From NCBI GenBank assembly GCA_034670405.1, contig JAXDDX010000087.1:868001-932000 (forward strand): 64,000 nucleotides of DNA, read 5' to 3'. A program made the position numbers and the translations under genes. This document shows positions 41,896 to 53,800 of the stretch, in pieces. The stretch's first letter is position 1. Every line of letters begins with the position of its first letter. The notes beneath the pieces are model-generated. The model did not search any database. It was not told the origin of the DNA and saw only the letters and a program-made list of their open reading frames with translations. This DNA comes from Hoplostethus atlanticus. Taxonomy: Eukaryota; Chordata; Actinopteri; Trachichthyiformes; Trachichthyidae.

Positions 41896-42457
41896 GATTG
41901 TCTTGTTCTTGTCTTGATTGAACCACATGCATCTGTAACATTGACATTTTTCATGAGGTCAAAGTTTAGCCCACAAAGAAACACTATGTAAGCAGGGAAG
42001 TTAAATTTGTCTTCACATTGCAAGTATGTCTATTTTAATCAAAAGCATAATCATACATACAGTATCAAATGTGTACATACAAAAGTTTGACGCTAGAATA
42101 AGGATAAAGGATGGGTTAAGAAAAATATTTGCTAAATATTTGTTTGGGAAAAAAGTGTGTTGTGACTATTTGAACTGTTAATACACATAAGAAAATGCAA
42201 TAAAATGTAAAAAAACAAACAAAAATAAATGTATCAGTTTAACTCCTGGCAGATCCATTTACTTTGTCAGGTTTCCTTATCACCAAATTCCCGTGACACT
42301 ATTTGGCAAATAGAAACGATAATTTAAATTTCATTTGAATGTCTTTAGTGTATGCTAAATTGCTTTACAGCTGCTCGCGGGTAACGGACTGGATGAACCT
42401 GCACAGGTGTGTCAAGGCTGCACTTCCTGTTGAACTTTGATAAAAGATTTTCTCGCC
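41896..42457 (+). promoter_or_regulatory. compact intergenic region; presumed promoter and 5' UTR of the shootin-like gene
   Basis: Only ~560 bp separate the inferred end of atp6v1b2 from the shootin-like ATG. Close to the start there are an E-box-like CAGGTG (42401-42406) and an ETS-like CACTTCCTG (42421-42429). The ATG context is CTCGCCATGG, close to the Kozak optimum. No TATA box is evident. The transcription start is not determinable from sequence. Confidence 0.45.
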
Positions 42458-42512
42458 ATGGCGGCGGAAGAGCTCGAGAAAATTAATATAATTGCAGACC
42501 TGTCAAACCAAG
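42458..42512 (+). CDS. shtn1: shootin-like exon 1 (start codon)
   Basis: ATG in strong Kozak context; MAAEELEKINIIADLSNQ plus one base. Donor CCAAG|GTAAGC. Confidence 0.88.
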
Positions 42513-43549
42513 GTAAGCTTGGTTGGAGACCAACGACTAAGTTTCGTTTTGTATGTGTTTTGCCATAAATAAAGACCTTTTAGTAGGAATTCCTGCTCTG
42601 TCTTCACAATTAGCCCCGATTGGTTCCGCTCCCTCCTGCATGTACGTGACACAAAACTCTATTCAAAAGTCTTGCAATTTAACGTCTGCTAACGTGTATA
42701 TGTCGTAAAACATGATTTAAGACCTTTTTTTGAATCGTTACGGTCTTCTGTGAAATTCGGCATACAGATAATAAACCAAGCAGCATTTAATTTCAATAAA
42801 ACCTCAACTTTTAGAATTGGTTTACATTGCTCGCTGCCGCCCACTACAGTGTAGTATGGCGGAAGAAGATTATGGGAACAAGAGGGGAACCAGTACTTAT
42901 ATTGAAATGCATACGTTGTAGTGTATTGGCTGTGTGCAGAATTCAAGAGCGGATCCTAAGAAGTCGTAAAAGATATTAAGCGATGTTCTAAGATGTAAGA
43001 ACTTTTGCAGATAACCAAGGACACATTCTTGAAAAATTAAATCGCCCGTTTTTTAATGGAGTTTGGTTTAGGTTCTCCACACAAAACGCCACTGGGCTAC
43101 GTAACCCACAACTTTCACTTTCCAACTACTTAGAAATACTATCATTTAAATTTAAGTCTTGTAACTTAACTAGCAACGAATTGTTCCTATTGAACGACTT
43201 TCAATCTCGAATGGTCACACAAAGTTGGTTCTTTTGCACGCGACCTTGGCCTAATTTAGAAGCTTTGTTTTCAAGGCCAGAGTCCATATGAAAGTGTGGT
43301 GGCAGACTAAACCATTTATTCCTCCTCCCCAAAGAAAGGCTTTCATAACAACAAGAATTGCACATTCCAGTGGAATGCCATACATCACTATAGACTGATC
43401 TGGTGCAGTTTGAAAGCTCCACATACCAGTGTAGTATGGTGTCTTTTGAGATAGCAATGTAGTGTGTGATAATAGCTTGTCTTAAACTAACAAATACATC
43501 TCTTTGTATGTATATTTGAATGGTAGCAGTTTTCCATTTTTGCGGTAGG

Positions 43550-43583
<34 letters not shown>

Positions 43584-44770
43584 CTTTATTGGGGGGGATT
43601 CTGGGGTTGCAATATCACAATAAACAGAATGTACAAAATACAAAGGCAATACTAGATGATATTTTCATCCCCACAAACTGTAATAATAGTCGTGTGTGAC
43701 ACAAAACACAAGCTAGTCACCGGATGAGAATTCATCACATGCAGAAGTTCCCACTTGTTCGCTCGCTTTTTTTTTTCTAGTAGGAAGGAGCCCTTCAGTG
43801 ATATTTGGCTTTAGTGTGAATTGCTTGTGAAGATGGCAGACTGGCATCCTTTGTTCCCCACAGCTCTTAAGGAGTATGAAGGCCTGCAGAGAAAGCATGA
43901 GGATGCAACCGTGGAGGTGAGTGGTGAGCCTTTCATTATAAATCAGATCTGGTCCAGTCAGCATCGTCCCCCCTCTGATATGATACACATGATGCTATTT
44001 GTTTGATTACATATTTGTTGTAGAATTGATCAATACACTGGTTGTCTGTGGGAGGCCCTTAACCTGAATCGATTCTAATCAATTCAGGTTAAGGTTAATT
44101 CAGGTTAAGACATATTGACTGGATTCCACACAAGTATTCATGAATTCATGTGTATTATTAGTAGTAGTGGTATTTGTAGGATCATGGGTTTCAGTGGAGA
44201 GTTTTAGTGTACCATGGTCTAAATGCCGTTTCAGAGGCTTTTCCACACTGACCAGAATAAGATGGTAAAATTTTAATATATATAAAATATTGTATATCAG
44301 TAACTTCAGTCCAAAAATATCAATATTGCTGTCGGCCTTCGGAATTCCATATTAGTCGAACTCTAGTGTCTGTAACTTCTGTTACATAAAGGTCTAAAAT
44401 GCACAATATTGTAGTCTTCTGTTAGCACTGCCTGACAACAAATATTGGCCTGCATTTGCTGAGACATTAGATGACCACGCTGTTTATGCTTTATCAGTTT
44501 TGCTGTATGTTATAGACTTTGCTTAACAAAAAGTTTAAAACAAAACAAATATGTTTTGAAATATGTTTAGTTTGCGTTTTGAAATAGAATGGAATGATTG
44601 ACTTAATATGACCCTTTAAGATCAGGCTTGCTTTCCTTGAGAAGAAATTATCATAAAAGTAAGTTTAATCCCAATCATACAAGTTTGTGGTTTCAAGTTA
44701 TTTTTTGCCTAAATCGTGAATGGACTGGTGGATATAATTTTTTACATTGGGGAACCTATTGTGCCTTTAC

Positions 44771-44809
<39 letters not shown>

Positions 44810-47800
44810 GGGTGTGGTGGTGGACTGGAGGTATGGAGAGAGGAAAATGCATGCGCTGTGGCTTTTGGATTGCAGGATTATATGTATTGCTGATTATGGC
44901 AGATAGCCAGGGATACTAGGGGGAAAAGTCTGTCAATGCCATTTCCCCACTATTCCACTATTGTTCAGATTGTGGTTCATTCACATACATAATGTCATCA
45001 GGCTGTTTTCTAATCATTTAAAGCTGCCCTAGGCAACTTCACACATTAGCGGCTCCAAGTGGCAGTGAGAGGTAATTGTTTGAACTTGAACTTCAATACC
45101 CAGAAATCATGTAAGGCGATGTCAGTAAACTGCACACGGCACGCTCATGTTTACCGAAACCAAAGGGACGACAGAGGCTTTCTCTGGATGGAGTCCTTGC
45201 TTGCTGCTGTTTAGAAGACAATTGGTATTTTGTTCCTAAGTTTCGATTCTTCACTTCCTGTGTGGAGAAGATTTCCTGCCAGTGACCATACGACACCCGA
45301 ATTTCATTTGAATCTACAGTGTCTCAATTAGGGCGGATGGGACGCTTTGTTGCAGCCCCACTTTGTCATTTAAGCTGATAAGACTGGTGTATTATTATAT
45401 AAAAATCTTGCCTAGTGCAGCTCGAAAATAAATCTGCATCTCCTTTTGTATAAAAAATTACTTTTTAATTAACCTTCAGTTTCCTGGCTTGTGTTACACT
45501 GTAGTCTATGCAAACATCAGAGGGCGAAATCTAGTTACAATATTCATCCTTAATGGACAAAGTGTTTCATTTCCAGCTCTTCAGCTCAATGTATTATTTA
45601 TCATCCAACACCTATTAACTCATCTTCATGGAATAAATTTAGCTGCTTCTCCTGAAAATCCTAGTGATTTCAGGTAAATGTCTTGTTGTATGGGCAGACA
45701 GGGTGAAGGTTGACAGAAATAGAAGTGGTTCTATATCAAGACTGTTCTTTCTGTCTCTCCCACAACGGCTACATCAGTGCAAGCGGCTGCAGAAGGAGAG
45801 AGATGAGGCCGTCAAGAAGTTGAACGAGTTCCAGCAAGGTGAGTTCATCGCTTTTGGTTCAATAGCAGTCTAGAAAGCAAGGCAGAATCTAACCTGATTG
45901 TTTTATCTCCTCAGTCATTTCTCGGAAGCAGAACTGCTCAGGCAGAAATAATCTCATTGGTTGAGATAAACCTCCATGGACGTAGCCAAAGAACCACTGT
46001 TAGTTAGCTAACTGGTTTAGTTGAATGGCAAAGAAGGAGCTCTGGTCAAAATCTAAACAAAACTGTAAATGTTTATTTTTCATCATTTATTCATGACCAT
46101 GACATTCATGATCTTGGAAGGTCAGCAGACTAGCTAACCTATAGGCTAGTGTGTCTAGTTTGAACTTGGAAGGTTAGCTAGGCCAACCAGCTAACCTAGA
46201 TAACTTAGTATGGCTAGTATGGCTATTTTCATTTAGTAGCAAGAGTGCTAGGTTTCATTCATTAGCTAGCAGTCTAAAGTTCCGTAGCCAAAAAAACTAT
46301 GGTTCTTTGGCTACGGCCATTGGTTGTTTGCTCAACCAATGAGATAATTGCTGCCTGCATAGCAGCTCTGTAGGTCGGTTTGGTATGGCTACAACTCCAA
46401 TCTGTATCTAACCTCATGTCAAAATGTGACCACTCAGCCTCCCTCCCTGCTCTGTGCCCATTGTCATGGGAGCCCCTTGTTATCTTGACATGTCAAAAAA
46501 AGTAATGTATTTGCAGGGTTCACCTTTGCAACTTAGTTTAAAGAACTTTGAAGAACTTAAAGGATTGCCCCCTGAAAAATGATATCTGCAATTTCTGCTT
46601 ATCTGACCTTTTCTCTGTTGGTTTGCACTGTACTGTAGATAGCTCAAGGTACCTTGGAGAAAGGACCTAATGCACACACTGGGGTCTGATAGAGTGCTGT
46701 TTCATTAATGTTCATTATGTTGTTCTGTGGTTTAATATGCTGCCATGACACATTCATGGGCTCATGTCTAGTTCAAGATTTTGATCAAATTTCAAGAAAA
46801 GCAGCATGGTTTCCCAGAGCGCTTCATAGGCAAGACCTTAGCAAGAATTGTTGGCTGCATTAGTTGAGAAATTGTATTTATTAATTTCATTGGAACCAAA
46901 CTGTCAGCTGAGTTCCAGAGTGAATGCAGCGGTTATCAGCGACATCTGCTGCATCTGCTTGCTCACTGCAAGTAGAGGGGAGCAGCCACCTCTAGTTACT
47001 TAACCCAAATTGTTTCATTGTTGTTCAGTTTTTAACTTCAACATCTCTGACTACATGAGCAATAGTCTTATATAGTCTTTTGTTAATATTTAAAATTAAT
47101 ATGGTAACTACTTTCACTGCATCACTTTTCGTCTGCATTAACATTAGCCAACTTACCCTGTACAACATGGATACATGGAAAATTGTATCTAAACGTGCGT
47201 TTACCTTCCATTTTAAGCAGAAATGGCTGATAAATCCTGTTGCCTCAGGCTGTAGCCACCCTGAGGCAACAGGTAAACACACAGCGGCCCACTGACCCTG
47301 AAGTATTCAAGCTCAGGTTTATTTTGGAATATAGTTTTTGGTAAATGGAAAAAAATTCAATTAAGACTAATAGCTGTGTTATTCAACATTTTCATTTTGA
47401 AAATTACGTGTACAGCTTTTATGGTTTCCCAATAGTACAGACATGTTTCAAATGTTTTGGCCCACCATTTAATTTGCAAAAAAAAGATTTTTCTTCCAGG
47501 TTGAATGCTTTGCTATGACCACTTTAGTGCAGACAGAATTTGAATTAGGGCACCACATGTCAAAGGATGGAGCAAATAGTTTGTCTTTGTAATCATGGCA
47601 GTTGTGCGGATTTTCATATGAATAAATCTGGCCTGTGCTCGTATATTCACCGATTCTCCAGCCAAAACACATATTGTGTTTGACTTCCACGTTAATAGAG
47701 GCTGCCTCACTGTGCCAAGCAGCTGCATATTAGGACCTATTACGTGATTTCATAGCTCTTAGAAAATTGCTCCTATTCACAACGAAACGGTGGGGTGGTG

Positions 47801-50800
47801 GGGTAGGGGCTGGGGGGGTGGGCAGAAGAAGCCCCCAACACACAATCATGTCTTTTCAATTGGCGATGGCAAGGTTGATGACAACATGACCATTGTGTTA
47901 TAATGATAACACCACAAAGGCATCTGCCCCCCTCATCAAGGCTTCACAGCGGCTGCAGATACAATTTAATTCACTGCTCCATTGGCGGCGCTGATACCAT
48001 TATGCAGCACGTCGGCACAGGGGTAATCACTGTCTTTCCTGAGAGGAGAGTGAAAAAAGACGGGCACAAAAAAGGGGGGTGGGGGGGTGATGATGATGGG
48101 GAGGCCGAAACTTACAATTAAGACTGCCAATTCTGACGTGTCAGAGCCCCCCGTCGCCTCGAACTCATACACTTTCCACTTCCACCACTGTTTATTTACC
48201 ATGGCTACCAGTAATTATAATTAACATGTCATTTAGTTCAAGGCGTCCTTTTGCTGGTTGTAGAGTGTGGCCACGGCATTATGGAGTGAGAGAGGAACGG
48301 AGTAGAGGCCGGGGATGAAACTGGCAGCTAAGTGCTATTGAATGACTGATGTGGAGAGGGCGCCGGAGGAACTTGGACATCGCAAGGCACCGGCGTTCAT
48401 CAAGTTTTAATTAGGTGTCACCGGGGGGAAAGAATTGCCCGAAGCAATGGCACTAATGCCTAATTTCTCCCTCGTTGAACCACAATGCTTAATTAGTTAA
48501 GTGGCAGGAATCGCGTCCTCATTGTACTGAGGTGTGATTACAGATTAAAATTATGTCAGCAGTTGGAGCATGAAGATTTGTAATTTTTTTTTACCACATT
48601 GTTAATAGTCAATGGAGATATCGAGGAACTAGAATACAATACATTATTCTCCAATAGGCCCAGATGGACATATTGCACCTTACTGACCTTCTGCAGCAGA
48701 TTAGGCTGGGATTCAAGATTCAAGATTCAAGATTCAAGAAGTTTAATTGTCACATACACACACGAGGTGTGTAGTGAAATGCAAAGTGGCAATGCTCAGC
48801 AGAAATGTGCAAAATAACAGGTTCACACTATTTACAATAAACTAACACAATATTTACAATGTCACAGTTTTTAAGAGCTCTATATAAAAAAACAACACAA
48901 TATTTACAATAAGAGCACTTTATAAAACAAAATATAGTAAAAAAAAAGGGAAAATTGTATGTATAATATAATATAAATTATAAATTATGTGTAGTCTTTA
49001 CCTAAGTGTGTGTGTGTGCATAAGAGGGGCAGTGTGTGTGTCTTGGTGGGGGCCCTGGTGAGGTCGGAGTTCACAGTCCTGATGGCCTGAGGAAAGAAAC
49101 TCCGTCTCAGTCTCTCTGTTTTGGCAGCGTGACTACGGAGGCGCTTGCCTGACCGCAGCAGCTGAAACAGTCCGTTGTTGGGGTGGTGAGGATCCTTCAT
49201 GATCCTGCAGGCTCTGGTTCTGCACCTCCTGGTGTACAAGTCCTGCAGGGTGGGGAGTGTAGTTCCAGTAGTGCGCTCAGCCGAACGCACTACTCTCTGC
49301 AGAGCCTTCCTGTCCTGAGCGGAGCTGCTGCCAAACCAGGCAGTGATGCTTCCTGTCAGGATGCTCTCTACAGCTCCAGAGTAGAAGGACTGAAGGATCC
49401 TCCGGGAGACTTTAAATTTCCTCAGTTGCCTGAGGTGGTAAAGGCGCTGCCTCGCCTTTCTCACCAGAGTGTCAGTGTGTGTGGACCATGTGAGATCTTC
49501 GGTGATGTGGACTCCCAGGTATTTATACCTGCTCACCCTCTCCACAGTATTCCCATTAATCCCCAGTGGTGAGTACGTCCTCTGTTGTTGTGTCCTCCTA
49601 AAGTCCACAATCAGCTCCTTAGTTTTGGTGACATTCAGGAGGAGGCTGTTGTCTTGGCACCAGAGTGACAGATCAGCAGGATTAACCTTCAGCATACTGC
49701 TTCTGCTCTAATTGGAAAATGTCATTGTCGTGTTTTGAACAAACAGATATTGTATGCTGCAAGTATCGGAGATACAAATTCAATGCTTCTCTCTGTCTAA
49801 GTGACATAACCCCCTGCAGTTTATCATCAAATCAAAATTTCTCTGTTGTGGATGAGCTCCATTGTTGTTAATGCTAATGTCACAAACAATAAAGGCAAAT
49901 ATTTCCCTTCACCCTTGGTTAAGTGCAACATCAAATGCATTATTCTTCACAGTAAAAACTACATTCAAATGCTCCAAACACTTACTCACTTAAGCTCTGA
50001 AGTTGTTTCCAGCATGTACACTGTAGACTGTAGTCTAGACTGTAGTACAGGATGGGCAGACACAATAGCCAGCAGAAATATACTTAGTGTCAAGTGTTAC
50101 GGCGCTCTTAGCTCAATTAACTGCTCAATGAAACGAGCCGCAGGTATGCACCCACTTACTTGGAAATCCTAATCCTACTCTTTGTTTTGTTGATGCCATT
50201 TTTATTAGGTTGAATGGACTTTGTGTCGACATGAATGCAATGAATTCACTATATCTTGACATGCCCCCTTTTTATATTTCATTAGCAATGTTACATCAGC
50301 AAAGACTGCTGACTACTGTGCTTGTTTGGTAAGGAGCCATACTTGCTCATTGTCTCTATGCATGTCTGTATAATGGACTATGGATTGGCCTCCGTCCATT
50401 GGTTCGTTAGGCACGTGACAAAACTTGGAGAAATGATGCAACTGCCTTGTCATTTTCAAAATTACTTTGATTGTCTTAAGGAGGGGGTGGGGGTTGCTAC
50501 AATATCAGGGCAAAATAAGGGGACATATTTGTTGCTAATTGGCCTATACGCTATAAGAGTTTGGAGGCTGATGAGCACATTACATTCATTTAGTCAGCAT
50601 CATTCAGATAGAGATATGGTGTGTTTATCCTATTCTTTGTCTTTAACCTACTCTCTAGTTCTTATGCTTTTCTCTCTGTCCCCTGCCCTCTCTCCTTCCT
50701 TCCCTCCCTCCCAGTTTCTCACAAGGTAATTGCAGAGGTCAGCGTCATTCAAGAGAACCTGGAGATCGAGAGGACATGTAGACAAAGTGTCGAAGCCCTG

Positions 50801-53800
50801 GCCTCCAAGGTACGGTCCATCTCCATCAAAGAAATCGCTACAATAGTGCCCAATGACAATGGCATTCCATCAAACCACCTGATTTATGACCTGACATTCA
50901 TTGATAAAATAAGTCTGGATTCAAATCAAATTTACTTTTTTTTTAGAAAACATGTTCAAAAGATAACAAAAGGGTAAACTTAAATTAAAAATGGGAGAAA
51001 TGAATCAAAATACTACTAACCCAAATCAGGTGATGATGATGGCATCTGGCCAGTGTATTCATGTGTATATCACTTTAACACCAACACAATGTTTGTATGT
51101 TGCACCCTCTGTTCCCTCAACTCTGGTGCTTTCCCCTATATTTTGTATCTAAAAATGCCTTGGATTCTTTTGATTCAGAACACACTCTTTTTGAGTCCTT
51201 ACCAAAATGCGAGTTGTGATTGAGAGCGAGGGAGCTTGGCACATAGTGATTTTGTCAGCCCACTGGTGTTGGACTCATCACTGTAATCATTTCTCATTCA
51301 ATTTCTGGACAGAGGCCCTCATTGGCCACAAGGCAGCACCAGCTTTTGGGCAACAGGTGGCTGCAGGAGAAGGGTGGCGAAGGCTGACTTTTCCTTTTAA
51401 GACCTTTCTATCTTCTTACCTTTCCTTGGCCTCGAGCCCTTCCCCACCTTTTGGTTGTATTCTTCATGCTTATCTTCAGGGCTGTACGCTTACTTTGTTG
51501 GATGGTAGCACTGGTGCAAGCAAGCTCAAAAAGGTAGTGAGCACAGAGGTAAACTTAGGAGCACACTCAAGAGCAGAGGTAAAATGTATGTTTTAACCTC
51601 TCTCATACTACACTGCTGAAAATTGTGAGGACCAGCATGATTTCAGCCAGGTGTAGGCTGTTCTGGAAAACACGATTAAAATGTGTCTTTTGAGCACTTA
51701 AGTGCTGGGATTTTTACTACTCTTCATTAACTTCAACATTTGTTAGAAGAGTTTGCCACAGACCAAGGTAGCTCTGGTCCCTGAAATTGTTTTACAACAA
51801 GTACCTTCAGCCTCTGCCATTCATCCTGCACTTTGTCAGTGGTAAACCTTTACCAAGTGGGATTCGGTGGTCTAAAGCATATCTAACTGGGCTTCCTGAG
51901 ACATGAAACAGTTTAGGAACTCCTGCTGTAGAGAATTTACCAAAGGCTCTGGAAATGTAAAATATTTCCTCTTTCCTGCTGGATCCTCCTTTATCTCCTC
52001 CAGCCACCAACTGTTTGATTAACTTGACCATGACTTATGGTGAATAATGATCAAAGTGAAGGACTGAAGACAATAATTGATTCCATGGAAATAATATCTT
52101 CATGATAACTGAAGATCTAGTTTGCATTTTGCCTCTATTGCCAGATGGCTCGGTGAATATGTTTTACGCTGTTCTATTATAGTCCTCCAGTTTGGACCAG
52201 ATCACAAGCAACTCGGTGTGAATGCCTTTCAAAAACGTATTTATCAGTTTCATGCAACCAACCCTTTCAAATGTCATTAGGGCCGAAGACAAATAGCAAA
52301 CAATAATTAAGGAGTCATAACTGTTCTCTTGATGAGTGAATCAACTCTCTGTCTGAGTTTGTTGGGCTAGATAATCAGAACTACTGATGGAGAAACAGCA
52401 GACAAGCAAGCCTCAAGGATGAGGTCATGACCAGAGGTTCACTAGTTGAAATCCTCCAGCACTTACAGAGAAGATCAAGGCTGGGGCAGTGACTGAGAAT
52501 CAATGTTCTCTTCCCTGAGTAAATGCTGCATTTGCCCTTGAGCAAGACACTTATGCCCCAGCTCAGCTAGCAGTAGAAAACTGTACTGTACTGTACAGCT
52601 GGGTTATATGTAGCCCAAACAGCCTCAAGATGTTGCTGTTATTGATTTGTATTTGCTTGCATCTTGAGCCTGAACTCGACCCATTCAAAACCTTGGAGGA
52701 AAATCCTGATCACATACCGTGTTGCAAGAAATGGCTGTTCAAAGATGGGATCTCATACTGTGGCTTCCTCACTGAGGATCTACATAACAGATGTTTTACT
52801 GCACAAACGCCGTTTTCTGCATCCATGTGGCCTCCCAAGACCAAATATTGAAATAAGAGAACAACATTGAAATCCTAACATACAAGGTCTCAGTGCTGTA
52901 TCAGAGAAAGCTATTTATTAGGATTGTTGGCTTTGATCAATGAATCAATCTTCTTATAAAATTTGGTCTTTGCTTGGCTAGAGGTAGTGCTTGGCCTCCA
53001 CATGGATGCAAATAGGAGCTGCTTCCACGGTTTCTATTGGGTCACATTTGGACATTTGGATGCTAATAAACGTAAATGAATCGCAGCGCCATCTCGAGGC
53101 TGTTTGACCTACATCACGGGTTGCCACAAATGAGTGTAAGCTCCCTCATCTTACAGCTTCCTCCCAGACCCCTTTGTTGTGAATAAAAATGGGCTCTTAG
53201 ATTAATAAAGACAGGAAATAGAGAAGAGGGAGAGATGTAGACATGTTACACAGGCCAGTCACAGTGAGAACAATATGACATTATGAAGAAGTGGTGAAAT
53301 GCATCTGACCAGCCTTGTACACAAGCCATTATTCTCCTAACTCCGGTTGACAATACGAGAGCTATAGTAAACACATCTCTCTTTGTCCTGTTGCAGTAGA
53401 CATGCTTTTGTGGATATTGATTCTAAATGAATCTTTTTAAGAACGAACAAAAAAAGAAAGACTTTTTTTTTCCCAAGAAAGAACAGAGCCACGATAAGAA
53501 TCGTTGTACTATCTACTCTTTTGAATAGTTGATAACACCGAACCAAATTGCATGGACCGCCGTTGCCATGAACTGCAGCGGAGAGATTATGTTGTGTCGA
53601 ATTACTTCCACTTTTATTTCCATGCAAAAATGTGCCACCTTTTCTTAAGGGGAACACAAAAGACTCGTGCCATAATGTATCTGGCCATGTCCACTGAAAA
53701 GGAACTGGTAAGAGGCAGCACTGAAACACCCTTCTCCAGCTCTGATAATAGGATTGAATCTATTTATTCCTCAGCATATACTGGCTAAAAGCTTGCTTCG

